Origin: Chara braunii
Lineage: Eukaryota; Streptophyta; Charophyceae; Charales; Characeae
DNA: 53,333 bases
Assembly (NCBI GenBank): GCA_003427395.1
Contig: BFEA01000644.1
Span: 467,001-520,333 of the forward strand
Direction of reading: 5' to 3'
Shown piece after piece: positions 20,860-30,719 of this stretch. The notes below the pieces were generated by a model that saw only the letters and a program-made list of their open reading frames with translations, searched no databases and had not been told where the DNA came from. The stretch's first letter is position 1; every line of letters begins with the position of its first letter. Both the position numbers and the translations under genes were made by a program.

Positions 20860-21465
20860 TCCATCATGGTTATCGACTAGTGTACCTTCCCAGGTCTAGC
20901 GGAAGATTCACTCTCATTTTGCACATTTGGCAAGTAGCAGCACGAGCGTTGCTAATGCGGCCTCTGTGGTGCTAAGTCGTGCTGGTCTTATGGTAGTTGC
21001 CCTCATCATATCGTTCGTTTCACGATGCCCACCCCTATAAGTGCACGCTGGTCGTCTTCATAATAAACTTGGTCTCCGTGCTTGCGGCCGTCCTAGTGAT
21101 TTTTCATCGTCATCACATGGGTTCCCCTCGCAGTAGTGATCATGTTGCTGTCGTCGTTAAGCATTGTGGTCATCTTAACCATGATCGTCATCTATGTCCT
21201 GGCTATGTTGTACATCTTAGTCGAGGTGCGCGTCGTCCCAGTGGTTTCCGTTCGGCAATCAGGGTTATTCATTTTTATTTTTCTCCTCTTCGGTCTTCGA
21301 CGAAATCTGGACGTACCAATGGCCAGGTGCGTTTCAGTTGTAATGCTATAAAGAGAGAGAAAGGGCAGCGACTAACTATAACTACAATGCACCCGGCCCT
21401 TACTTCAGCCAAGTGCATGCTGTTGAAACCCACAACACTCCCTTCTTTTCCTCTGCCCTCCCCTG
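20860..21465. other. Unassigned sequence
   Basis: No recognised gene. A plus-strand frame at 20997-21500 (167 aa) lacks any motif I know. A short piece (TCTAGCGGAAGATTCA, about 20897-20912) recurs in similar form near 22167-22182, so this is probably repeat-derived. Confidence 0.4.
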
Positions 21466-21545
21466 AAAACGGGGAGGCAGTTGCAGGTTGGGAGAGGTAG
21501 GGAAACAACTCTTGAAAATTCACGAGTTCAAATCCCGACAGGCTC
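21466..21545 (+). repeat. tRNA-derived SINE head
   Basis: TGCAGGTTGGG (about 21482-21492) resembles an A box. GTTCAAATCC (21526-21535) is an exact B box. Their spacing is tRNA-like. A related head (AACGGGGAGGCAG, GGTCGGGAG) lies at 21822-21850 just before repeat Y copy 2. Acceptor and anticodon arms cannot be folded, so it is a SINE-type relic, not a tRNA gene. An A-rich stretch follows at 21583-21592. Confidence 0.5.
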
Positions 21546-21856
21546 AGAGCGGGGTGCAAAACGTAGCCCGCCTTTGATTATTTAAAAAAAAACATTCGCC
21601 CAATAAACAAATCTGAAAAAAATCGCGCGCATTAGGTGCCTGGCTACCTACAAAAAAACTTTCAAGGCCGACAAAATTGTTTTACGCCACCAAAACAATA
21701 TTGGCGCAAACCAAAAAAATATAGATTTTCATAAATTTTGTTCCCATTTTCTCATTTTCTTTTTCTTTTCTTGTTTTTCTTTCTTTTCTTTTCTTTTCTT
21801 TTTCTTCTTCCCCCCCCTGACAACGGGGAGGCAGCTGGCAGGTCGGGAGGAGTAGG

Positions 21857-22077
21857 TCCTCTCTCCCATCCTCCCATTTCTCTCTCTCACTCTCCACTCA
21901 ACTCCCACAGTTCCTCCACACTTGTGTCACGAGCCGCGAGATTCAAGATCTCGCGGTCACGAATATTTGTGCCTTTTGAGTGAGGAGCTAAACATGCTCC
22001 CACACAGCCTGAAAAGGCTGTTCTTCTACCTTTTGTTCCCACGAGGCTGTTGCCTCGTTTTCATTTTGTTTCGTTCT
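21857..22077 (+). repeat. Dispersed repeat Y, copy 2
   Basis: Inverted partner of 1901-2126, about 20 kb away. The hairpin at 21934-21956 has the stem CCGCGAGA/TCTCGCGG and loop TTCAAGA, identical to copy 1. A CT-rich run precedes it and a long T run (22078-22098) follows. The A-box-like head at 21822-21850 may be its 5' part. Confidence 0.7.
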
Positions 22078-22230
22078 CTTTTTTTTTTTTTTTTTTTTTC
22101 GTTGGGCTGGCTCGTGGTAACCAGCGAGGGGGCAGCAAAAAGGTGGCAGTGTATATTTCCATGTTCTAGCGGAGGATTCATTCGGTTTTGCTCATCCTGT
22201 CATGGGGAGTAGTATGGGGCCAAGTGACCC

Positions 22231-22231
<1 letters not shown>

Positions 22232-22317
<86 letters not shown>

Positions 22318-22318
22318 T
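22232..22318. repeat. (CT)n(CA)n microsatellite
   Basis: A run of about 28 CT units passes into about 14 CA units and ends two bases before the family A LTR edge at 22321. Confidence 0.95.
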
Positions 22319-22320
22319 GA

Positions 22321-23505
22321 TGTTATGAACATGATTGTCTGTTGAAATTTTATCAACACTCACTCACAGGAACTCCCGTACACGCCCATACATGCACAAA
22401 AGGAAGGGGAGAGGTAGTGGAGGGTCACACCGCCCAGAAAAGAAAACGCAGCGGAAGACTCAGAGACGCGAAGTGACAGAAATACACCATTCAGTGAATT
22501 CTCTCCACAGAAATCCCAACAATCATTCATAGAAGACAACCGAGTGATCACAGTCAGAAATCAATGAAGAGATGACAACTCAAACACAGTATTACAACTG
22601 TTTATTAAACTCAAAGCATCGTTTTCACTGAAGAACCTCAGAACCCTGTTGCGCTACCCTCAGAGGGGTAGCGCCTCAACCCCACCACCCGGAACAGCTA
22701 AAAATAGCACGGAAACCCCAGGTAACGCCCAGCGCCAGCCTGACATCCAACTCAGTGGCCTGCGCTAAAGTGAAACAGGCTCCCAAAGCCAATCGCCACC
22801 CAGATGATGAAGAAGAAGCTCAGCGCCAACAATCCCTGATGAAGATGAAGTCCAGACGATGATATCCTCTGAGAAGACGCAGCTATGGCTGCATCGCCAC
22901 TGGGACCCTACTCCTGAAGAAGGTCAGCAGTGCACCACGTGCTCCATCGCATCAGACCTCTCATAGCCCAGACCGCTTTGACTCCTAGAGAGTTAGAGCG
23001 GACATCGTTGACCCCAGTCTGGTCAGCGCTCCGCAGGTCAGGCTATGTCCACCGTCTCCACCACCGGAATCAGCAACCACGACCTGATACCGTGTGCGCA
23101 GCAACTTCCACCATGAAGTGTCAACTGCCAAAAGCCCAGGACCGATATCCCCATCCTATCTATACTCTACTACTAGCCTAGACCGATCTAGACCGGACTA
23201 ACTGACCGACCGGTACCATTTCTGTATCGGCCTCCAGGGCCTCTTCCTACCCGGCTATAGGCTATAGGACCGTCTATAGCGTAGGCCCATAGGGCCTGTC
23301 TGTCCTATGGGTAGCCCGGGTCTGCTATTCGCAGTTAGGGTAGCTGTAGGAAATTTGAGTTAGTACTAGGCCCATATTTCCTATATTTACAAATATGTCC
23401 CTCACGAATTTTCCTTATAGGTAGGTCTCTCGGTTAGCCCTCAGTCAAACAAAATTACGAATTTGTCCCTACCTATGGTACAGCCTCGTCTGAGAGAGGC
23501 GTGCA
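22321..23505 (-). mobile_element. LTR of family A (3' LTR of minus-strand element)
   Basis: Starts TGTTATGAACATG on the plus strand and matches the reverse complement of 8603-9774. It is the 3' LTR of the minus-strand pol that follows at 23.5-26.4 kb: the pol frame ends near its right edge, at 23469, slightly inside the LTR if the 23505 boundary is right. One octamer (GCTATGGC, 22882-22889) gives GCCATAGC in sense orientation. The outer side abuts the microsatellite, so no target duplication can be read. Confidence 0.75.
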
Positions 23506-24793
23506 GAGCGTCGAAGGGGTTCTCCCCTCTGTGCAGCCTCATATTTGAGGATAACGGACTTTGCTGTTTTTAGAAGTTCCTTGCAAGTAAACCAGCGATC
23601 CTCAGTATGGGGTTGGTAAAGGAACTTCATAAGGTACTCCTTATCCGGGCCTGTACCATACTCATCCTCAACTCTTTCGACCTCATATCCCTTCCCAAGG
23701 ATCAGGGGACCAAATTGAGGAGGCATGTCTGGAAATGCATTAGCTGGGACAAACGGCAACAGCTTGGATGCATGAAAGACAAGGTAGGTTTGTAGATGCA
23801 GTGGGACATCCACGTGATAAGATGGCCCGAAAGGGTCAGCTCCTACTGTGTCTAAAACCTGTCATGGACCCATATAACGTGGCAACAGCTTGGGCGAAAT
23901 ATCCTCCTCCCGCGATAGCTCAGAACTGAGTACCCAGAGTCACCAAAGCGAATGGGGGATGGTCGACGATGCTTGTTAGCCTGCTGAATCATAGCCTTTT
24001 GGGCTTTGAGGAGGTTAACTCTGGCTCGTACATTATCCCTCTCGTACTGTCTGGTGAATGCTACAGTCCCAGGAGTCAGTCTGGGGGTAGCCTTATCGAT
24101 GATGTCATCGAGAGGCTGCCGTGGCTCACGTCCCCAGTGCAACCAATAAGGGGTGAACCCTGTGGAGGAGTGTACAGATGTGTTGTACACTAACTGTGCC
24201 CGTCCTAGATGGAGATCCTAATCCTGCTGATCAGGGCTAATCACAGGACGCAGCAATTGGAAAAGAATCTGGTTCATCACTTCAGCCTGCCCATTGGCTT
24301 CAGGATGACGACCAGATGTCATATCCAGTCTGGAATGAAGGTAGTCCTTGCAATAGGACTGCCACTCATTGCTGCAGAAACATGGATCTCAATCGCTAAC
24401 AATGGAGGTGGGTGGTCCATGATGAGTAACCCACCTATCTGCAAAGGCCGCCTGCACGGTCGGGACTCCGACTTCCTCTAGCAAAGGAATAAACTCCACG
24501 TACTTGGAGAACCTGTGCACACACACCATAACCTGACGCATACAGTGAGGAGTGGTCCTCCCCAGGTCAGTGAAATCAATAGCCACTGACTGTGCTGGTG
24601 CATCAGGGATGGGAAGTGGCTGCAGCAGGCCAAGGGGAGGTCGACGAACGACCTTATTCCTTTGGCACAACTCACAGGTCTCAACACAGTGCAGCAGGTC
24701 TTTCCTCATCTCTGGCCAGAAGAACTGCTGCGACATGGCTGCCAACGATTTTAAGGCCCCAAAGTGGCCGCGAGCATCATGACAGTCAGACAT
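23469..24793 (-). pseudogene. pol: Family A integrase and chromodomain-like C-terminus, multiply broken
   Basis: Read on the minus strand. The zinc domain SDCHDARGHFGALKS with CVETCELCQRNK keeps both His and both Cys. The core keeps VAIDFTDLGRT (Asp) and PTSIVSD (Asp). A TGA follows directly, then RHPEANGQAEVMN with the third acidic residue, another stop, then YNTSVHSSTGFTPYWLHWG. Frames change again before 23813. The final 114 residues contain YEVERVEDEYG, then YLMKFLYQPHTEDRWFTCKE, a module positioned like a chromodomain but with a divergent core. It would have inserted the cDNA copy into the genome and is now inactive. Confidence 0.8.
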
Positions 24794-25102
24794 AATGAGT
24801 GTTCTTAGCTGGCGGTCCTGAGGGATGCGCAGACGTTCCTCTCCGCTGCTGCAAGTGTACAGCAGATCTGAAACCAGAATGTATCCTGGTTCAAAGGCAG
24901 GATCAGTTTGCAGATTCTTGACAATCGGGTCAAAAATCGGGTCCTATGGCAATAACTGGGCGATGGTCTCACGGGTGCTCTCCCCAAAAGTATGAGTAGA
25001 GGAGATCAAGCAGAGAGCGTCAGGCCTACAAGAAAGGGCGTTTGCTACACGATTGTAGCAGCCCTTCTTATGTTTCAGTTCAAAATAAAAAAGATCAATG
25101 AA

Positions 25103-25591
25103 CTAAATATAGCACGCAAGCTTGTCATTCAGTTCCCCTTGGGTCTTCATCCACTGTAAGGTGGAGTGATCTGAATAGATCTGGAAGTGTCTGCCCATGA
25201 GGAAATGCTTCCAATGCTTTAGCGCTGACACTAGAGCATATAGCTCTTTCTCGTACGTGGAATCCTGCAGCTTCTTTACTATGATCTTCTTACTCATGTA
25301 CTCGACAGGCTGCAGACCATGCCCACCATCCTGTTGAAGTACCGCCCCAACCCCATACTGGCTAGCATCAGTAGTTAGTATGAAAGGCAGGGTAGGGTCA
25401 GGTAACTTCAGGACAGGTGCACGCATCAAGGCCTCCTTGAGGCGTGTAAAAGCCTGCTGACAGTCTGAGGTCCAAAGAAAGTGGGTGTCTTTTTTTGTAA
25501 GGTCAGTCAGGGGTGCAGCAATAGCAGAAAAGTTTTTGACGAACTTTCTGTAGTATGAAGCAAGACCCAAGAATGACCGGACATCACGCAC
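25103..25591 (-). pseudogene. pol: Family A RNase H
   Basis: SFLGLASYYRKFVKNFSAIA (RT connection), then FILTTDASQYGVGAVLQQDG, EYMSKKI, STYEKELYALVSALKHWKHF and IYSDHSTLQWMKTQGELNDK. Acidic residues of the first three motifs are present. The frame closes at 25103 (CYI then stop), and the ADALSRR-type last motif is only weakly readable downstream (about 25020-25060). The frame differs from that of the RT, so a shift lies near 25640. Confidence 0.8.
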
Positions 25592-26395
25592 TGTGGTAGG
25601 TTGTGGCCAGTCCTGAATCGCAGCAACCTTTGTTGCTTCAGGAGCCAGCCCTTCCCCAGAGATTACATGTCCCAGATAAGTCAGTCACTCCAAAGGAGGA
25701 CTTTTCCCTGTTGATCTTATACTGGGCCTCATGTAGTGCCCGGAGAACCAGAGCCAGATGCTGCGCATGCTCCTCGACAGATCGACTGAATACCAGGATA
25801 TCATCCAGGTACACAACTACAAACTTGTCCAGGTAAGGCCTGAGTATGCGATGCATCTTTGTCTGGAATGTGCCAGGGGCATTGCAAAGACCGAAAGGCA
25901 TGACCAGGTACTCATAAGTGTCGTATCTGGTCTTGAAGGCAGTCTTGTGGACATCGCCTTCAGCCATCTCAATCAGGTGATAGTCAGATTCGAGATCGAT
26001 CTTGCTGAAAATTGTGCAACCTTGCACCATGTCTAGCAGATCATCAATCCCAGGAAGGGGCTCTGTAGACTTCCTAGTGATCTTATTGAGACCCCTGTAG
26101 TCGACGCACATCCTGAATTCTCCATTTCCCTTTGGAACAAAGAGAACTGGAGCCCCAAATTCAGTTGTGCTGGGTCTGATCCAGCCCTTGCTGGTCAGGG
26201 TCTCAGGCTGTCTCCTGAGCTGACATCCTGTAGATACGGCCCTTGAAAAGGACCGCACCTGGCAGGAGCTCAATCCTGTGCTGGGTCTGCCTATAGACAA
26301 GTCCAGTAGGCTCCTGCATCAGGTCTGGAAACCGGTCCAAAACCTGCTGAATCGGTGGGGGACAAGGAGCAGCATCCACACCAATTTGTTTCACA
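25592..26395 (-). pseudogene. pol: Family A reverse transcriptase with intact YLDD box
   Basis: The linker QHRIELLPGAVLFKGRIYRM (to about 26220) is followed by a frameshift, then [73 protein letters not shown] and [11 protein letters not shown] (YLDD at 25812-25801). All three catalytic Asp positions are kept. The frame breaks again at about 25680 (GVTDLSGT). The right boundary at about 26395 is abrupt: beyond it the plus strand reads RNase H of a second family A copy, so protease and gag of this copy are missing. Confidence 0.85.
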
Positions 26396-27360
26396 AGCCT
26401 TGACCCAAGCACCTGTGCTGAGGCTTCCTGACCCTACCTTGTTGACCACAGATGCAAGTCAGTATGGTGTAGGGGCTGTCCTTCAACAAGACGATGGGTC
26501 TGGCCTTAAGCCTGTGGAGTTCATGAGTAAGAGAATCAAGGCACGGAAAGTTCAGGCATCTACTTATGAGAAAGAATTGTTTGCCCTTGTGTGTGCCCTA
26601 AAACAATGGAAGCACTTCTTACTGGGAAGACACTTCAAGGTTTATTCTGACCATTCGACCTTACAGTGGATGAAGACCCAGGGGGAGCTGAATGACAAGT
26701 TAGCGAGGTATATTTAGTTCATTGATTCTTTTGACTTTGAACTGAAACACAAAAAGGGATGTTATAACAGAGTAGCTGGTGCTCTTTCTCGCAGACCCGA
26801 CACTTTTGCTGGCATTGTTCATACTTACTCATTTGGAGACTCCACACGCCAGGCTATTGCTGATGTGTTGCCTCAGGACCCTGTCTTTGGCCCTATTATT
26901 AAGAAATTTGCAGGTGGATCCCAATTTTAAGCCAGGCTATACCTTGACTTCAAATCTCCTATACACCGTTAATGAAGGAGAAGAACGCTTGTGCATTCCT
27001 AATGATCGCAAGATCATAACTCATCTGATTCCAGAGAGTTATGATGCTCGAGGTCACTCTGGGTTCCTAAAGAGTTATGTTGCCCTGACCCAATGCTTTT
27101 ATTGGTCAAGGATGAGGAAGGATATTCTCCAGTACTTAAAAGACTTCCGAGTTATGCCAAAGGAACAAGGTCGAATGTTTGTTGAGAGGTGGGTTAATGT
27201 CCATGGGTGTCCAACTTCTATTGTCAGTGACAAAGACCCCAGATTTTGCAGCGATGAATAGCAGTCTTTCTGTAAAGGCTACCTCCATTCCAGGCTAGAC
27301 ATGACTTCTGGCAGGCATCCTGAAGCCAATGGATAGGCTGAAGTGATGAACCAAGTCTTC
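26395..27360 (+). pseudogene. pol: Family A RNase H-integrase fragment, plus strand
   Basis: Starts abruptly inside the RNase H (ALTQAPVLRLPDPT, LLTTDASQYGVGAVLQQDDG), with STYEKELFALVCALKQWKHF and VYSDHSTLQWM. After a TAG it continues DSFDFELKHKKGCYNRVAGA and LSRRPDTF. A frameshift leads to DPNFKPGYTLTSNLLYTVN, the zinc-domain start (YDARGHSGFLKSYVALTQ) and SDKDPRFCSDE then TAG (27259-27261). HPEANG, a TAG and AEVMNQVF follow. About 100 integrase residues between the zinc domain and the second Asp are missing. It is truncated at about 27360 against a minus-strand gag. Close in sequence to the minus-strand family A pol next to it. Confidence 0.8.
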
Positions 27361-28246
27361 ACCTTAACGGGCTCCCTACGGGGACGAGTTTCTTCCTCTT
27401 TTGGTGCAGCCAGCTTTCCGCCCTCTATGGCGCCGGTACAGAATCGCTCTGTGCTCTCTAACCTCGTGTGGACTTCTAAGCCCACGTGCATGATGATTTC
27501 ACGTGCAAAATCTCTGAACCCCATTCGAATTGATCGCAGGGCTATATCCTGACTCCTCCGAAATTGGTATTGCTCCTCCTGAGTCTACGCCAGGCGTTCG
27601 ATATTCCTCGCCATCACTTCCATCTTTCCTTGCCAATCCGCCTGTGCCTCCATTTGCACCCTTAGCTGTTTCACCTCCTCCAGTTCTTCCGCCGCCTTAC
27701 TCGCCGCCTCCATCCTTTTCTTCCTCTCCCTGGTCTGACGCAACTTCCACTCCAACTTTTTTTCCTCCTCTATCGTCTACTATTTGAGAGGATCTTCTCC
27801 GACTTCCAATTCCTTAATGACCGCCTCCTGTTCTTCCCTGGGAACATATAACATCGCCTCCTCCTCTTCTCCCAGAGACAAATTAGCAACCCATTCAGAA
27901 CCTTCTTCTCCAGCCAGGAATCCTCTTTCTTTGTGCCACTCGTCTCTCCTCTTTCCCTGATAATCAGGGGCACTTCTTTTTTCACCTTTTTCTCTTCTTC
28001 TTCTTCTGCTGCATCCACTGCTTTCAACTTTTCTTCCTCCTCCTTTTTCATCCTTTCGAATTCCTCCTCCAACTTCTTTCTTTTCTCGGCCTGCTCCTGC
28101 AACAAGGCCATCTTTTTGGCCTGCTTCACAACCTCCTTCTCTTTCTTGGCCTTCTGCTCGGCCAAGATCCTCGCAGCCTCCTCCTCCTGCTCCTTGGTGT
28201 AGGGAGTGGTACTAGCGCCACCCCTTGTCTCTACTCTACACGTCAT
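27361..28246 (-). pseudogene. gag: Family C gag, N-terminal coiled-coil part, truncated
   Basis: A start at ATG 28246 gives MTCRVETRGGASTTPYTKEQ, followed by a long Lys/Glu-rich coiled coil (ARILAEQKAKKEKEVVKQAK, RKKLEEEFERMKKEEEE). Homology to the second copy at 34.7-35.84 kb is clear from RGETSGTKKEDSWLEKK (RGEGSGTKGEDSWVEKK there) through FRDFAREIIMHVG and EPVKVK. A frameshift lies near 27850. The capsid domain is absent because the gene is cut at about 27360, where plus-strand integrase begins. Confidence 0.75.
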
Positions 28247-28501
28247 CGTGTTGTAGGATCCCAGAGGAAAGAGAAGACGCCAAAGGGTCCCCCACAGGGA
28301 GAACCCCACCAGCAAGTCGTACATAGGGTAATCGTCCATGGTGTCAGGTGCACGACAGGGACTTTCCCACTCCTCACCACTTAGACCTACCCACTAGACT
28401 GACTGACTGTCTGTCTAAGGACCACAGGATCCAGGTAGGACCCTGTCAACTATGGTCACTAGCCTGGACCTAATACTATGGCTGTCACTACAGGACTCAA
28501 T

Positions 28502-28580
28502 GCTGATCAGGAGGCATTTAAGGAGATCCCCCGTAACTCCTCAGGAATTATTTAACATCGCAGGAGGGACGACGCGATCA
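28502..28580 (-). promoter_or_regulatory. Leader block shared with family E
   Basis: TGATCAGGAGGC and TCCTCAGGAATTATTTAAC, followed by TCGCA and GGACGACG, recur at 45105-45183 in the leader of the family E element at a comparable place upstream of gag. Conservation in otherwise different leaders suggests a functional non-coding signal such as packaging, dimerisation or promoter. This is inference only. Confidence 0.45.
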
Positions 28581-28911
28581 GCAAGTCCTCTCAAGACTTA
28601 GACAGGTTGTTGTGCAGCCCACAACTCGGATTTTGGGCCTAACATGCCACACTGAGCAGCCCGCCGGTCAATACAGGTCCTTAGGAGGGTTTGTCCTCCG
28701 AGTCAGTCGTCAGACATGGCCTTTAGCCCTAGTCAGCCCGTGTGGGTTTGGTCAACAAAGCTCTACGACCTCATACACAGAGTTCCTAACACCTAGACAG
28801 AAGAGACTCAATGCAGAAAGAAGAGACAGACAAACTCAACGAGTACCATAGCGTGAGTGCACATCCATAGGGTGAGGGAATAGGTTGAAGGCTTGGCGAG
28901 AATATACCAAC
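28581..28911. other. Leader sequence upstream of family C gag
   Basis: No gene. A 79-aa plus-strand frame (28612-28851) has no support. The sequence continues the presumed 5' untranslated region of the minus-strand gag at 28246. Confidence 0.45.
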
Positions 28912-29070
28912 TCCAGCTTGGTCAATTTCGTGGTCAACAACTTCGGTCAACGCCTTGGTCAACGCCTTGGTCAACACCTTGGTCAACGCTCGGTCTACAT
29001 CCAAGTCAACCTCGATCGACCCTTTGGTCAACGTCCAAGTCAGCCTCTGTCAACTCCTTGGTCAACGGTA
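28912..29070 (-). repeat. 12-bp repeat array rich in TTGACC (W-box-like)
   Basis: On the plus strand GGTCAAC recurs every 10-15 bp (CTTGGTCAACGC units around 28948-28990, then degenerate units to 29066). On the minus strand this is a run of about ten GTTGACC words, each containing the TTGAC core recognised by plant WRKY factors. It lies 0.7-0.8 kb upstream of the minus-strand gag start. Simple minisatellite drift is the alternative to a regulatory role. Confidence 0.6.
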
Positions 29071-30198
29071 TAGGGCCAAACCCCGGTAGACTTTCGAGCT
29101 TTGGTCGACCCCACTGCGGGTCCCAGTTGGCTCGGCCCACCCACGCTCATGCTCAAGGCGCGGGTCGTTCGTCCCAGGGTCACCCCCACCTAGTGCTTTG
29201 AGATGGATGGGGATGGGCCATCGAGCGAGAGAGCTTTGACATTGGGGATGTAGCTCAACCCTCGCGCCGGGTGGTAGTCTCGCTGGTCATTCCGCAAGCG
29301 CTGATTTTCTGATTCTTGGTTGTGTTCTCAAGCAAATGCTCCTTCCAAAAATACGCAGGCAGTCCAGGGGTTCTTTGAGAGTTCCTCTTCTCTTGTGCGC
29401 AGGCTAAGCGTCATCCTTAGGCCACGCACCATTTCCCTAAACACAATAACCCTATGGCGTCATCGGGGTGCGGCAATGCCGTCTTTCCCCTCGCCTCTAC
29501 ACACTCTTCGTGTCTCACACATTCCATCCATCGTCATCAATGCAAGCCCCTTAGTCCTTTCGGGGCCTTCATACGCATGCACAAGCTACCTCACATTTCG
29601 ATCAGCAAGGGTCCCACTCCTTTCTTTTATTCACACTCCGAATCTCATGCACAAAGGGCTCTTTCATGGATTGATTTTACACTAAGGCCCGTAACCCCTT
29701 TGCCCCCTCTTCCCTTTTCCTTTGCCGCCCAGCTTCCCCGGCCCGATCCCGCTCAAGGCATCCCAAGGCTTACTCACCTGCACAATCCCACACAAAGGCA
29801 AAAACCGATACAATCCCCCCATTGGGGTCAACACATAGCCCTTACCGCATGCCTAACTTTCCTTTTCTTTGGTTTCCCTTCATTCTCCTTCCTTTGCTCA
29901 ATCACTCCATCCTCTTCTCATAGTCATGCAGTCGGGGAAAAGGTTGAGTCAACTGACCTTGCTTTAAACACCAACTTCCTCTAGCCCTTTTCCAGACTCG
30001 GCTCCTTTCAATTCCTCAAATGTCTCTTCCCTTCCTTCTTGGCAGCGCAAGGGACCGACAACCCTCCCCTTGCCTACTTTCTCCGCCAAGTGAGGACAAT
30101 TTTTTTTCACCGTTCGTTTTCCTGGTAATGTAACAAGTGAGCGGGGAGGGTTAGTAAAAAGCCAAGTGGTGGAAGGGGGAGAGGGTAAGATAGATAGT

Positions 30199-30200
<2 letters not shown>
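29071..30200. other. Unassigned, no gene recognised
   Basis: C- and T-rich sequence with overlapping Pro/Ser/His-rich frames (29320-29685, 29454-29984) that lack domains. I see no second copy in the window and no RNA gene. Confidence 0.4.
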
Positions 30201-30246
<46 letters not shown>

Positions 30247-30254
30247 AGAGAGAC
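30201..30254. repeat. (GA)n microsatellite
   Basis: A GA run with one interruption near 30241, directly upstream of the 35-bp minisatellite. Confidence 0.95.
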
Positions 30255-30265
30255 AATACATCCTT

Positions 30266-30525
30266 CAGCAGTAGCAGCCAAGCGCCGGTCACTCATCCTA
30301 CAGCAGTAGCAGCCAAGCGCCGGGCACCCATCCCGCAGCAGTAGCAGCCAAGCGCCGGTCACTCATCCTACAGCAGTAGCAGCCAAGCGCCGGGCACCCA
30401 TCCCGCAGCAGTAGCAGCGAAGCGCCGGGCACCCATCCCACAACGGTAGCAGCCAAGCGCTGGTCACCTATCCCACAACAGTAGCAGCTAGGCGCCGGTC
30501 ACCCATCCCACAGCAGTAGCAGCCA
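30266..30525. repeat. 35-bp minisatellite, about 7.5 units
   Basis: Units of CAGCAGTAGCAGCCAAGCGC plus CGG(T/G)CAC(T/C)CATCC begin at 30266, 30301, 30336, 30371, 30406, 30441, 30476 and 30511. Two alternating variants (GTCACTCATCCTA and GGCACCCATCCCG) occupy the first four units, suggesting a 70-bp higher-order step. There are no spacers, so it is not a CRISPR array. Confidence 0.9.
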
Positions 30526-30719
30526 TAGACATTGTCGTGCTCAGCAACAGCACCAACCAGCAGTCTTGGCAAGGGAATAACCATTTTCCTTACCCCTACT
30601 CACCGCGTTTGATTAGAATACAGGGGTCCAACTAACCATGTGTATGTCAAGTCGGTTGGATCGGTCTAACACCAAGTGTGTGTAAGATGTACAAGACAAG
30701 AGCAAGACTAGTGAGTTCT

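Noticed and set aside
30266-30525. Regular 35-bp repeats resembling a CRISPR array
   Set aside because: Units are directly adjacent with no unique spacers, and the surroundings are eukaryotic retroelements without cas genes.
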